A stretch of DNA of 64,000 nucleotides from an uncultured Clostridia bacterium (GCA_934149305.1 CAKPEF010000003.1:62001-126000), one strand, 5' to 3'. Shown: positions 17,821 through 26,359, numbered from the stretch's first letter. Notes: generated from the letters alone by a model not told the origin. Numbers and translations: made by a program.

Positions 17821-18258
17821 ATGAATAAAGTAATCCTAATGGGAAGGCTAACAAGAGACCCAGAGGTTAGATACACAAGTACTAACAACACACTTGTAGC
17901 TTCGTTTTCACTTGCAGTTAATAGAAGATTTGCAAGACAAGGCGAAGAAAGACAAGCAGATTTTATCAATATAACAGCTTGGGACAAAACAGGAGAATTT
18001 TGTAGTAAATACTTCAAAAAAGGTCAACAAGTTGGAATTATTGGAAGAATCCAAACTAGAAATTATGACGATAAAGATGGCAAAAAAGTATATGTTACAG
18101 AAGTAGTTGCAGAGGAAGCATATTTTGCAGATAGCAAACGTGAAGGCGAAGCTATGGGCAACCCATTTGGTGGAAATCAAATGGCAGATGCACCATTTAA
18201 TGCAAACAACGCTCCAAGCGATTTTAATCAAGTAACTGATGATGATTTGCCATTCTAA
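17821..18258 (+). CDS. ssb: Single-stranded DNA-binding protein
   Basis: 145 residues: OB-fold (MNKVILMGRLTRDPEVRYT, ASFSLAVNRRFARQ, VGIIGRIQTRNYDDKDGKKVYVTEVVAEE) and the acidic C-terminal tip DDDLPF that recruits partner proteins. Between rpsF and rpsR, as in most Firmicutes. Confidence 0.97.
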   Translation: MNKVILMGRLTRDPEVRYTSTNNTLVASFSLAVNRRFARQGEERQADFINITAWDKTGEFCSKYFKKGQQVGIIGRIQTRNYDDKDGKKVYVTEVVAEEAYFADSKREGEAMGNPFGGNQMADAPFNANNAPSDFNQVTDDDLPF

Positions 18259-18307
18259 TGCAGATCGTACATAGTTCTATAAAATTCGAGGTAGGAGGGA
18301 ATAGGAA

Positions 18308-18595
18308 ATGTCTGAGAAAAAAGGAACAAAGAAATACAACAACAGAAACAATAATAATGACGATGATGCAATGCCAAGACAAAGAAAAATGAAGAAAAAA
18401 GTTTGTATGTTTTGCGCAGATAAAGCATTAGTTATTGATTATAAAGAAGCTGATAAATTAAAGAAATTTGTTAGTGAAAAAGGTAAGATATTACCAAGAA
18501 GAGTAACAGGTCTTTGTGCTAAACATCAAAGAGAAGTTACACTTGCTATTAAGAGAGCTAGACATATTGGATTATTACCATATACAGCTGAATAA
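18308..18595 (+). CDS. rpsR: 30S ribosomal protein S18
   Basis: 95 residues with a low-complexity basic N-terminus, then KKKVCMFCADK, IDYKEADKLKKFVSEKGKILPRRVTGLCAKHQREVTLAIKRARHIGLLPY in outline. The CxxC-type N-terminal cysteines are the zinc-binding form. Last gene of the operon. Confidence 0.96.
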   Translation: MSEKKGTKKYNNRNNNNDDDAMPRQRKMKKKVCMFCADKALVIDYKEADKLKKFVSEKGKILPRRVTGLCAKHQREVTLAIKRARHIGLLPYTAE

Positions 18596-18620
18596 TAGTT
18601 TTTAAATTTAAATAGGCTTT

Positions 18621-18656
18621 AAAGAGAGAAATTATTTAATAGTTTCTCTCTTTTTT
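18621..18656 (+). terminator. Terminator after rpsR
   Basis: AAAGAGAGAAA / TTTCTCTCTTT stem plus T run. Confidence 0.9.
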
Positions 18657-18754
18657 CTTGCCTTTTGTTTCTAAAATGTTATACTAAAAATATATGTATC
18701 TAAACAAAATAGTGAAAACTAATTTGTGAAAAAATATAAAATAGCTGTGAAAAT

Positions 18755-18806
18755 GTAGCTTAAGCTTAAGTGTGCACTGTAAAATTAGTAAATACAACCA
18801 TAAATA
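18755..18806 (+). repeat. Intergenic repeat copy with extended flank
   Basis: GTAGCTTAAGCTTAAGTGTG then an A-rich stretch and the ATACAACCATAAATA flank seen also at 49988. It ends ~20 bp before the prepilin start. Confidence 0.6.
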
Positions 18807-18822
18807 AGATGGAGGAGATAGT

Positions 18823-19302
18823 ATGCAAAACAAAGAATTTATAAATAAAGAAAACGGCATAACAATGGTAACAGTAATAGTGATGGTAGTAGTTATTACT
18901 ATAATTTCTGTTATGTCTATAATATCTTCAAAAACTATCTTTAAAGAATCAAAAGAAGAAGCTTTAAAGCAAAATAAATTTGCAGTAGAAACCGCTGTAT
19001 CAAAATATGCAGCTAAAGCCGCAACAAGCGGGGTATTAACACCAGCAAATGTGCCACTACCAGGTTTGCAAAATCCAGAGTTTGAAAAATTAAGCGGTGA
19101 TTCAGAAGAAAACTATGAAAAAATTAAAGTTGGAGTCGGAAAGGACTGGTATTTACTTAGAAAAGATGAATTAGAAAGCATAGGGGTAACATATATAAAT
19201 GAAAATTATCTTGTAAATTATAAAAAGAACATAGTAATACCGCTTTCAACTAGTGAAGATGTATTTTCACTTGTTGAATACTATGAACAAAATGAACAAT
19301 AG
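18823..19302 (+). CDS. Type IV prepilin-like protein lacking Glu5
   Basis: 159 residues. The N-terminus KENGITMVTVIVMVVVITII has a short basic leader ending in Gly followed by a long hydrophobic helix, the form of a class III signal cleaved by a prepilin peptidase, but position +5 is Thr where pilins have Glu. The rest is a soluble domain with an SGDSEEN stretch. No pilus assembly genes are nearby. It could equally be a type II-anchored surface protein. GGAGGAGA precedes ATG. Confidence 0.6.
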   Translation: MQNKEFINKENGITMVTVIVMVVVITIISVMSIISSKTIFKESKEEALKQNKFAVETAVSKYAAKAATSGVLTPANVPLPGLQNPEFEKLSGDSEENYEKIKVGVGKDWYLLRKDELESIGVTYINENYLVNYKKNIVIPLSTSEDVFSLVEYYEQNEQ

Positions 19303-19307
19303 ATAAA

Positions 19308-19371
19308 AAGACTATCATGATTCTTGAAATATTATTTCTATATAACATTTCAAAAATCGTGATAGTCTTAA
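19308..19371. terminator. Long bidirectional hairpin terminator
   Basis: Arms AAGACTATCATGATTCTTGAAAT and its near-complement around 19349-19371 lie between convergent genes. Confidence 0.75.
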
Positions 19372-19393
19372 TTTTTGAGGTAAACTATGTACC

Positions 19394-19981
19394 TTAAAAA
19401 TCTATTTGTATCACACTATATTTAGTTAAATTATTCTTTGGATTTATACCTAAAGTAATTGATATATTATTCATATTAGTTGATTCGCCATCCTCGTTTT
19501 TAGAGATATCGCAATTTATAAATATTTTTTCACCATTTCTTTCAATTTTATTTATCTTAGAGATTTTAAAATATTCTGGTGAAGAGCCTAAGTAATAGTA
19601 ATATGAGTTTTCACTATCATACAGATAATAAAAATCATCAATAACAATTGGAGCTTCAATATAAAGACCTGTTAATTCACTAATTAGAGTATGCAAAGTA
19701 TCTTTTTCAACATATTGAAAATACACATCATCTTGGTTACCATCATTCGCAAGACCGATTTCAGTAGCGTACTGCATTGCAACATCTAATAGCATACTTT
19801 CAGAGTATGAATCTTTAGAAAAATTGCCCAAATTCACTAAAATATCTAAATGAGCATCTTGCTTAATTGTATCAATTTCTTCTTTTGATGTTATAGACTT
19901 ATTTGCACCAAAAATGCATATAAAAATGGTGACAATTGCAATAGATATTAGTGCGATGACAGGCAATAAAAACTTTTTCAT
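19394..19981 (-). CDS. Membrane-anchored extracytoplasmic protein, unknown
   Basis: 195 residues; the start at 19981 is chosen because GAGGAGG lies 7 bases before it. MKKFLLPVIALISIAIVTIF is an N-terminal membrane anchor or signal peptide without a lipobox. The rest is acidic with a tyrosine-rich patch (DDFYYLYDSENSYYYYLG). I do not recognise the family. It faces a convergent prepilin-like gene and is transcribed away from mutS2. Confidence 0.55.
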   Translation of the reverse strand: MKKFLLPVIALISIAIVTIFICIFGANKSITSKEEIDTIKQDAHLDILVNLGNFSKDSYSESMLLDVAMQYATEIGLANDGNQDDVYFQYVEKDTLHTLISELTGLYIEAPIVIDDFYYLYDSENSYYYYLGSSPEYFKISKINKIERNGEKIFINCDISKNEDGESTNMNNISITLGINPKNNLTKYSVIQIDF

Positions 19982-20156
19982 AATAATCCTCCTCACGGTA
20001 CGCTAGTTATGTGTAATAATTATAACATTTCTACATTAAATCTCAATAAAATAAACCTTAAATTTATGTTACAGTTTTATTACAAATATGACCTATATGT
20101 TACTACTACGCAGCTATAAAAAATGCATATCGGATGTAATTGTATTTTATGGCAAT

Positions 20157-20186
20157 GTAGCTTAAGCTTAGGGGTGCTCCATAAAA
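20157..20186 (+). repeat. Intergenic repeat copy
   Basis: GTAGCTTAAGCTTAGGGGTG followed by CTCCATAAAAA, in the 640-bp gap 19982-20624. Confidence 0.7.
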
Positions 20187-20221
20187 ATATTACTGTTTAG
20201 CATTTAACATAAATTAAGGGT

Positions 20222-20318
20222 TACTATATAGGCTTCAAAATAAAAGTATATGCCAAATGTAAATGTATGCTATAAAAATGTCGAGGAGCTTAGGCGTGCT
20301 CCATAAAAACATTATAAT
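20222..20318 (+). repeat. Extended ~95-bp intergenic repeat, copy A
   Basis: Includes the core GGAGCTTAGGCGTGCTCC and about 60 bp of upstream flank. The whole unit recurs, with a few substitutions, at 23089-23184. Confidence 0.75.
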
Positions 20319-20490
20319 TCAGCTTTAAGTCTGAATAGTAAATGTTAAAAAATAAAAAGTATTGTTTTCTTTAAAAATTTGTGCTATCTTTATAAAAGAT
20401 AAAGATGTTAGAAACATCAATAAAAATAAAAGGAAGTGTCTTTTTGTTAATTGTATAATATTACAAGAGCATAAAATGAATAAAGTATTT

Positions 20491-20524
20491 CTTTAAAAGT
20501 CTAACTTTTAAGGTTTATTTTTTG
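20491..20524 (+). terminator. Terminator in the mutS2 leader region
   Basis: CTTTAAAAG / CTTTTAAGG hairpin followed by TTTATTTTTT. No coding sequence lies directly before it, so the ~150 bp upstream may encode a small RNA. Confidence 0.55.
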
Positions 20525-20569
20525 CGTGTAATATTATAGATTTAATTTAAGTTTAAATAAAACTGATTG

Positions 20570-20606
20570 AAATCTATGGATTATTTTGCATGTCCATAGA
20601 TTTTTG
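20570..20606 (+). terminator. Attenuator-like terminator before mutS2
   Basis: Perfect 11-bp stem AAATCTATGGA (20570-20580) / TCCATAGATTT (20593-20603) with a T run, ending ~8 bp before the mutS2 AGGAGG. Confidence 0.65.
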
Positions 20607-20624
20607 GTTTAGGAGGAAAATAAA

Positions 20625-22550
20625 ATGGAAAAGACATTTCAAGCATTAGAATTTGATAAAATATTAAATAAATTAGAAGAATTAGCATTAACTGAAAATG
20701 CGAAAAAAAGAATTAGAAATTTGCAAATTTATCTATCTGAAGATGAATTAAAAGCGAGAATGAATGAAACAACAGAGGCAAAAAGAGTGTTAGAAGAAGT
20801 TGGAACACCAGCACTTGTTTCAATGAAGGATATAGATAGGATATTAGAAATAGCAAGCAAAGGTGGCATGTTAACTGCCGAAGAATTAGAGTATATTGCT
20901 ACAACGTTAAAATCAATAAATAGATTAAAAGACTTCTTAAATCGTGCAAAAAAAATAGAAGTTTCAATATCATATTTTGCAGATGAAATAATTGATTTAG
21001 AAGAAGTAAGAGAAGAAATAGACCGTTGCATAAAAGATGGAAAGATTTTAGATAATGCAACAAGCGATTTGAAAGATATAAGAAGAAATATTATAAACTT
21101 AGAAGAAAAGCTAAAGCAAAAAGCTGATTCAATATTGCTTGCCAATAAAAAGTATTGCTCAGAAGATTATACTACAATAAAGGGTGGACATGTTTGTATT
21201 CCAATAAAAAAAGAGTATAAAAACAAAATAGAAGGAAGTGTAATAGAAAAATCTAGAACAGGTGGAACTTTATTTATAGAACCAGTACAAGTTGAAAAAA
21301 TAAGCACAGAACTTTCAAGTTTAAAATTAGAAGAAGAGAATGAAGAAATAAAAATACTTTATATGCTTACTTCTAGTTTGTCTGAATGTTTTGATATATT
21401 TACTAAAAATAAAAGAATAATAGAAGAGTTAGATTTTATATTTGCCAAAGCTAAACTAAGTGTCGATTTAAATGGTATTGAACCCAAAATAAATACCAAA
21501 AGATATATAAAAATAGAAAAAGCTAGACACCCACTTATAGATAAAACAGCATGCGTGCCACTCGATTTCGAGATTGGCGAAAATGCAAATGGTATAATAA
21601 TAACAGGACCAAATACAGGTGGAAAAACTGTATGCATAAAAACTGTAGGGCTATTTTGTTTGATGGCTCAATGTGGACTTCATGTGCCAGCAGAGAATGC
21701 AGATATTTGTATGAATAATGATATCTTTTGTGATATAGGAGATGGACAAGATATAAATCAAAATCTATCTACATTTTCAGCACATATATCAAATATATTA
21801 CAAATATTAAGCAAGGTAACAAATGAATCTTTGGTAATACTAGATGAACTTGGGAGCGGAACAGATCCACTTGAAGGTATGGGAATAGCAATTGCTATAT
21901 TGGAAGAATTAAGAAAAAAGAATTGTTTGTTTTTAGTAACCACTCATTATGCAGAAGTAAAAGAATACGGAGAAAAAGCAGATGGGGTAATAAACAGTAG
22001 AATGGCATTTGATAGAGCAACATTAAAACCACTTTACAAATTAGAAATAGGAAAATCTGGTGAAAGCCAAGCACTTTATATAGCTAAAAAACTAGGAATG
22101 CCAAGAAACATAATAGAAAATGCATATAAATATTCATATAAAGAAAAGGAAATGGATAAAGAATTATTAGAAGGGGCAGAAGAAGAAATCCTTGGTACAA
22201 GTTCTAAAAAGAAAATAAAAGAAAGCAAAGAACATAAAGAGACTTCAAAAAGAGCTGAAAGTTTTAATATCGGTGATAGCGTAGTGGTGCATCCTGAAAA
22301 TAAGATAGGAATAGTATGCAAAAAGGCAGATGAAGAGGGAAAAATTCTTGTACAAATGCAAGATGAAAAAGTGTTAATAAATCATAAAAGACTTGAACTA
22401 AAAGTGCCAGCAAGTATGTTATATCCAGAAGATTATGATTTTTCAATAATATTTGATACTGTAGAAAATAGAAAAAAGAGACATCAGATGAGTAAAAAAC
22501 ATTGCGAGGGAATGACTATAAAAATAGATAAATTGAACGAGAAAATTTAG
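20625..22550 (+). CDS. MutS2-like ATPase without the Smr nuclease domain
   Basis: 641 residues. The N-terminal MutS core opens MEKTFQALEFDKILNKLEEL, the coiled-coil clamp follows, and the ABC ATPase carries Walker A GPNTGGKTV (~328), DLST-type signature around SAHISNI and Walker B VILDELGSGTDPLEG (~408). A KOW-like C-terminal segment (FNIGDSVVVHPENKIGIV) is present, but the protein ends before any Smr endonuclease domain; typical MutS2 is ~780-790 residues. MutS2 in Firmicutes rescues collided ribosomes or suppresses recombination; this version would lack the nuclease. A terminator just upstream suggests attenuation. Confidence 0.85.
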   Translation: MEKTFQALEFDKILNKLEELALTENAKKRIRNLQIYLSEDELKARMNETTEAKRVLEEVGTPALVSMKDIDRILEIASKGGMLTAEELEYIATTLKSINRLKDFLNRAKKIEVSISYFADEIIDLEEVREEIDRCIKDGKILDNATSDLKDIRRNIINLEEKLKQKADSILLANKKYCSEDYTTIKGGHVCIPIKKEYKNKIEGSVIEKSRTGGTLFIEPVQVEKISTELSSLKLEEENEEIKILYMLTSSLSECFDIFTKNKRIIEELDFIFAKAKLSVDLNGIEPKINTKRYIKIEKARHPLIDKTACVPLDFEIGENANGIIITGPNTGGKTVCIKTVGLFCLMAQCGLHVPAENADICMNNDIFCDIGDGQDINQNLSTFSAHISNILQILSKVTNESLVILDELGSGTDPLEGMGIAIAILEELRKKNCLFLVTTHYAEVKEYGEKADGVINSRMAFDRATLKPLYKLEIGKSGESQALYIAKKLGMPRNIIENAYKYSYKEKEMDKELLEGAEEEILGTSSKKKIKESKEHKETSKRAESFNIGDSVVVHPENKIGIVCKKADEEGKILVQMQDEKVLINHKRLELKVPASMLYPEDYDFSIIFDTVENRKKRHQMSKKHCEGMTIKIDKLNEKI

Positions 22551-22618
22551 GTAAAATGCAATAGTTTTTGCAGTTATATTATGAAGTAGATACCCAATTT
22601 TATATAAACATGTCACAA

Positions 22619-22652
22619 AAAAATACCTGTATTTAAGCAATACAGGTATTTT
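22619..22652. terminator. Bidirectional terminator for mutS2 and ssrA
   Basis: AAATACCTGTATT / AATACAGGTATTT with T runs on both strands, immediately 3' of the tmRNA on the minus strand. Confidence 0.9.
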
Positions 22653-23003
22653 TGGTGGAGATGAGGAGAATCGAACTCCTGTCCAAAAACCCTTTCATAT
22701 AAACTTCTCCGAGTGCAGTTTATCTTTTAAAATTCCCTAGAATAAACGAGGACAAACACCCTTTTATTTTCGGTAACTTTATAAATACCTACTATCTCAA
22801 AGTTTTGATAGCTTCGGTTCTACTTTAATCGACGCCTGATTCAAGCCAAGTAGACAAGCTTGGTCAAACGTAGCCGCAACTAGGCAGCTAAAGCAACTTT
22901 ATTGTTGTTAATTATTTATATTTCTCGTTTTTTTAGATGGCCGACGAGAATCCATCACTCGCTATTTATACTGCTAGGCATCTGTCGAAACCATTGCATC
23001 CCC
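22653..23003 (-). ncRNA. ssrA: Transfer-messenger RNA
   Basis: Rescues stalled ribosomes with SmpB. The 5' end GGGGATGCAATGG and the 3' end (TTCGATTCTCCTCATCTCCACCA) form the tRNA-like domain with encoded CCA. The mRNA-like part ends in codons for NNNKVALAA followed by TAG, the degradation-tag terminus type. Pseudoknot regions follow in between. A minus-strand promoter lies just upstream. Confidence 0.95.
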
Positions 23004-23017
23004 ATGAATACAAAAAT

Positions 23018-23046
23018 ATTATAGCAAAATATTATAAAGTATTCAA
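23018..23046 (-). promoter_or_regulatory. Promoter of ssrA
   Basis: On the minus strand TTGAAT (23041-23046), 17 bp, TATAAT (23018-23023). Confidence 0.8.
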
Positions 23047-23088
23047 GTACACAAGAGCAAAATAGATATGAAAGATAAAAATATAGTT

Positions 23089-23184
23089 ACTATTTAGTCT
23101 TCAAAATAAAAGTATATATCAAATGTAAATGTGTGCTATAAAAATGTCGAGGAGCTTAGGTGTGCTCCATAAAAACAATACTGG
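23089..23184 (+). repeat. Extended ~95-bp intergenic repeat, copy B
   Basis: Near-duplicate of 20222-20318, with core GGAGCTTAGGTGTGCTCC. It lies upstream of the probable promoter (TATAAT ~23281) of the 3D-domain gene, so this copy is not in a 5' UTR. Confidence 0.75.
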
Positions 23185-23347
23185 TAGGTGCTTGTTTAAT
23201 TTAAGGTTGAATAGTAATCAGTAACAAAATATTTTATGTGAAAATTTAAAAATATTATACAATTTTTAAAGTCATTGTGATATAATCTAAAAGAACTTGA
23301 AATGCATGCTTGCGTAAGTGATAAAGAGAGAAAGTGGAGTGATAAAA

Positions 23348-24100
23348 TTGGGACAAGCAGATAGAATATCTCAAATAAAAGCTGTTTATAATTTTAGAAA
23401 ATCAATTCTAAAACATAAAAGAATTGCGAAAGCTTTAATAGGCTCATTGATGATTATTTCTGCTGGCGCATTTTATGTATTAGTATATGCAAAAGATACA
23501 GTGAAGGTGTACAATGAAAAAACAGAGGGATTAGCTGTAGGAATACAAAATTTAGAAAACGAGAAAAGCTATATAGAAAATCAAAAAGAAGAAATTGAAA
23601 AAAAGCAAGAAGAAATAAAATCTGAACAAGAAAGATTGTACACAGAAGCAGAACAATTGGCTAAAAATAATCAAAGTTTAATAGAAGAAAATATGAGACT
23701 TCAAGATTCTTTGAAACTTGCTGCTTCCGTAGGAATTGAACCACAAAATTTTGGCACTGCAGATAAGGCTGATACAGCTGTTGATTATGATAAATTAGAT
23801 TATGTTGGTGAATTTGAGGGAACTGCATATACGCCAAGCCCAGATGAGTGTAGCAATAATTTAGGCTATACAGCATCAGGTAAACCGATTGTAGCCGGTG
23901 TATCAATTGCAGTTGACACAAAATATTGGAAACTTGGAACCGAATTTTATATAGAAGGTTTAGGCTATGTGGTAGCGATGGATACGGGTAGTGCTGTTAA
24001 AGGAAAGTACAGATTTGACTATGCAGTATTTGATAAATCTTTTGCATATAAACTTGGTAGAAGAAAATGGAAAGTTTATTTAGTAAAAGGTGATGAATAG
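23348..24100 (+). CDS. Membrane-anchored 3D-domain cell-wall protein
   Basis: About 250 residues, most likely starting at TTG 23348 with GGAG seven bases before; a GTG at 23318 would add ten residues. One membrane segment (~31-50), then a coiled coil rich in EKKQEEIK (~60-120), then a C-terminal 3D/double-psi beta-barrel domain: GEFEGTAYTPSPDECSNN and VVAMDTGSAVKG (the three-aspartate type). Such domains are found in lytic transglycosylase-like or spore/wall proteins (YabE/YuiC). Probable peptidoglycan remodelling role. Confidence 0.8.
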   Translation: MGQADRISQIKAVYNFRKSILKHKRIAKALIGSLMIISAGAFYVLVYAKDTVKVYNEKTEGLAVGIQNLENEKSYIENQKEEIEKKQEEIKSEQERLYTEAEQLAKNNQSLIEENMRLQDSLKLAASVGIEPQNFGTADKADTAVDYDKLDYVGEFEGTAYTPSPDECSNNLGYTASGKPIVAGVSIAVDTKYWKLGTEFYIEGLGYVVAMDTGSAVKGKYRFDYAVFDKSFAYKLGRRKWKVYLVKGDE

Positions 24101-24112
24101 AATCTTAAAAGT

Positions 24113-24147
24113 TGCTTTGCAAATAAAATAAGCAAAGCAATTTTCAT
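24113..24147 (+). terminator. Terminator after the 3D-domain gene
   Basis: GTTGCTTTGC / GCAAAGCAAT with T run. Confidence 0.8.
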
Positions 24148-24206
24148 TAAACGACTTTTACCAATCTTGTGTGGTAGCGTAAGTTAGTTTGTGCAAAAGA
24201 AAAAAT

Positions 24207-24249
24207 ATAGCTTAAAATCGGGTGTGCTCCATAAAATTGGTGGACACAA
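24207..24249 (+). repeat. Intergenic repeat copy before corA
   Basis: ATAGCTTAAAATCGGGTGTG, CTCCATAAAATT and GGACACAAC; ~25 bp from the corA ribosome-binding site. Confidence 0.65.
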
Positions 24250-24270
24250 CTAAACAAAAATAGGGGGAAT

Positions 24271-25224
24271 ATGCATATGATGAAAATATATAAAACACTT
24301 GATGAACAAGGATTTTTTAGAGAGCAAACAAAACTTGAAAAAGGTTGCTGGATAAATCTTATCAATCCTACAGCTCAAGAGATAAATACGCTTTGCAATT
24401 CTATCGGAGTGCGCGAGGAATTTATAAGATATCCGCTAGATCAAGAAGAAAAAGCAAGAATAGATGTTGAAGATGACCAAACTCTTATAGTAATTGATTT
24501 GCCAACTGTTGAAAAAAATGATGGAGAAATAGAAGGATTTACAACAGTGCCAATAGGTATGATAGTTGTAAGAGATGATTATTTTATTACAGTATGCACA
24601 ATGGAGTCTCCAATATTGAAAGAATTCATAGATTGTAGAGTTAAAGGTTTTTATACATTCAAAAAAACACGCTTTATATTACAGATTTTATATAAAACAG
24701 CAGTGTATTATTTGAATTATTTAAAATTCATAAATAGAGAGACCGACAAAGCAGAAAATAGACTTCAAAAATCAATGAGAAATCAAGAACTTATTAGACT
24801 TTTAGAATTAGAAAAAAGCTTGGTGTATTTTACAACATCACTAAAATCAAACGAAATAGTAATGGAAAAGTTGATGCGTTCTAAATTCATAAAAATGTAC
24901 GAAGAAGATGAAGATATACTAGAAGATGCTATTATCGAAAATAGACAAGCTATAGAAATGGGAACAATATATAGAGATATTTTGAGCGGAACAATGGATG
25001 CATATGCTTCAGTTATATCAAACAACCTAAATATAGTAATGAAATTTTTGGCATCTGTAACTATAGTTATTTCAATTCCTACAATAGTATCTAGTATATG
25101 GGGAATGAATGTAGCAGGATTGCCTTTTGCAGAAGATGCATTTGGATTTATAAAAGTAATGGGAATCGCATTTTTAACATCGCTTATAGCATGGGTTTGG
25201 CTAAAAAAGAAAGACATGTTTTAA
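24271..25224 (+). CDS. corA: CorA-family magnesium/divalent metal transporter
   Basis: 317 residues: an acidic N-terminal cytoplasmic domain, a long stalk helix (~170-240), and two C-terminal membrane helices with the GMN selectivity motif (SIWGMNVAGLP) between them. It forms a pentameric channel for Mg2+ or related ions. Three near ATGs exist (24271, 24277, 24280); the GGGGGA spacing favours the second or third, so the start may be two or three codons later. Confidence 0.9.
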   Translation: MHMMKIYKTLDEQGFFREQTKLEKGCWINLINPTAQEINTLCNSIGVREEFIRYPLDQEEKARIDVEDDQTLIVIDLPTVEKNDGEIEGFTTVPIGMIVVRDDYFITVCTMESPILKEFIDCRVKGFYTFKKTRFILQILYKTAVYYLNYLKFINRETDKAENRLQKSMRNQELIRLLELEKSLVYFTTSLKSNEIVMEKLMRSKFIKMYEEDEDILEDAIIENRQAIEMGTIYRDILSGTMDAYASVISNNLNIVMKFLASVTIVISIPTIVSSIWGMNVAGLPFAEDAFGFIKVMGIAFLTSLIAWVWLKKKDMF

Positions 25225-25282
25225 ATTATGATTAGACAGTAACAACTTGACAGCAAAAAGAAAAATTTGTTTGCTTCAAATG

Positions 25283-25311
25283 TTGACAAGAACGAATTTT
25301 TGTGATACCCT
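25283..25311 (+). promoter_or_regulatory. Promoter of lexA
   Basis: TTGACA (25283-25288), 17 bp, TACCCT (25306-25311). The spacer AGAACGAATTTTTGTGA contains a GAACGAA half that could belong to a LexA box, but no clear second half is present. Confidence 0.6.
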
Positions 25312-25377
25312 AAAAACAGTTAAAAGGGCGGTAGTGTAAAATAGCTTACGAAAATACCAAATACACTGCTTAAAAAA

Positions 25378-25406
25378 GTAGAGGAGCTTAAGCCAAGCTC
25401 CATAAA
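25378..25406 (+). repeat. Intergenic repeat copy in the lexA leader
   Basis: GTAGAGGAGCTTAAGCCAAG followed by CTCCATAAA, running into the lexA ribosome-binding site. GGAGCTT / AAGCTCC gives a 7-bp stem here. Confidence 0.65.
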
Positions 25407-25418
25407 GGAGAGAAAAAG

Positions 25419-26051
25419 ATGAAAGATTCTGCTAAAGCAACTGATAAGCAACAAAGAGTGCTAGATTATGTTAAAAAACAAATAAAAGAAGAAGGATATG
25501 CTCCATCTGTCAGAGAAATATGCAAGGCTTTAGATTTAAAATCAACCTCAACAGTACACGGTTACTTAGCTAGATTAAAGAAAAAAGGTTTAATAGAAAA
25601 GGTTGATATGAAATCAAGAACAATAAGACTAGTTGATGAAGATGGTAAAAGTCAAAAACCATTTTTTACTTCAAAAGAAATGGTTGATGTGCCAATAGTA
25701 GGAAAGGTTACAGCGGGAATGCCAATATTAGCAGTAGAAAATGTAGAAGATTCATTCCCATTACCACTTGATTTTACAGGAAACGGCGAAACATTCATGC
25801 TAAAAGTTAGAGGCGAAAGCATGATTGATGCAGGTATTCTTGATGGTGATTTCATTTTAGTAAAAAAACAAGATAACGCTCAAAATGGAGATATTGTTGT
25901 GGCTTTGATAGAAGATGAAGCAACAGTTAAAAAATTTTATAAAGAAAAAGGTCATGTAAGATTGCAACCACAAAACCAATTTATGCAACCAATAATTGTT
26001 CCAACATGTTCAATACTTGGAAAAGTTGTTGGAGTATTCAGAAAATTATAA
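25419..26051 (+). CDS. lexA: LexA repressor
   Basis: SOS-response repressor, 210 residues. The N-terminal winged helix (KQQRVLDYVKKQIKEEGYAPSVREI) and the C-terminal S24 peptidase-like domain are complete: autocleavage site VTAGMP, catalytic Ser in VRGESMIDAGI and Lys in EATVKKFY. RecA-stimulated self-cleavage would derepress target genes. The leader holds a copy of the intergenic repeat, and the gene ends in a hairpin that overlaps the ribosome-binding site of the next small gene. Confidence 0.96.
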   Translation: MKDSAKATDKQQRVLDYVKKQIKEEGYAPSVREICKALDLKSTSTVHGYLARLKKKGLIEKVDMKSRTIRLVDEDGKSQKPFFTSKEMVDVPIVGKVTAGMPILAVENVEDSFPLPLDFTGNGETFMLKVRGESMIDAGILDGDFILVKKQDNAQNGDIVVALIEDEATVKKFYKEKGHVRLQPQNQFMQPIIVPTCSILGKVVGVFRKL

Positions 26052-26072
26052 TAGATAGAATAAAAATTCTCA

Positions 26073-26107
26073 ATCATCTCATAATATTTGTTATGAGGTG
26101 ATTTTTT
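26073..26107 (+). promoter_or_regulatory. lexA terminator that covers the next gene's Shine-Dalgarno
   Basis: ATCATCTCATAA (26073-26084) pairs with TTATGAGGTGAT (26091-26102), followed by T6 and the ATG at 26108. The GAGGTGAT in the 3' arm is the ribosome-binding site of the small gene. Confidence 0.7.
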
Positions 26108-26284
26108 ATGAAAGATAAGAAAAATAGAGTAGGTTTAAATATGTTAAAAACAAAAGGTAAAGGTATAATAGAAGACACAACAGAATATGGAGAATTTATA
26201 CCTAGCTTTGAAGCTTGGCTTACGCCCGAAGAACAAAAAAGAATAGCTAGACATTTGGAAAATAGTACAAATGATGAAGAATAA
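26108..26284 (+). CDS. Small protein downstream of lexA
   Basis: A 58-residue charged protein starting MKDKKNRVGLNMLKTKGKGI, with a later EFIPSFEAWLTPEEQKRIAR segment that predicts a helix. No family recognised. GAGGTGATT lies at good distance, but inside the terminator-like hairpin after lexA, so expression may depend on read-through and unfolding of that structure. It could be an SOS-linked product; that is only positional inference. Confidence 0.6.
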   Translation: MKDKKNRVGLNMLKTKGKGIIEDTTEYGEFIPSFEAWLTPEEQKRIARHLENSTNDEE

Positions 26285-26313
26285 CAGTATTTTTGTAAGA
26301 TTATAACAAGCCT

Positions 26314-26348
26314 CCTTGCCTATATAAACTTGGCAAGGAAAAATTTTT
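26314..26348 (+). terminator. Terminator before the ctsR operon
   Basis: CCTTGCC (26314-26320) / GGCAAGG (26332-26338) and a downstream AT-rich run ending in T5. Confidence 0.7.
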
Positions 26349-26359
26349 AAAAAAATCTA

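Noticed and set aside
20320..20490. preQ1 or c-di-GMP riboswitch
   Set aside because: Small hairpins are present, but none of the conserved core bases of these classes was found.
25289..25305. Clear LexA operator before lexA
   Set aside because: Only a GAACGAA half resembles the Gram-positive SOS box; the second half is absent, so autoregulation is not supported by sequence alone.
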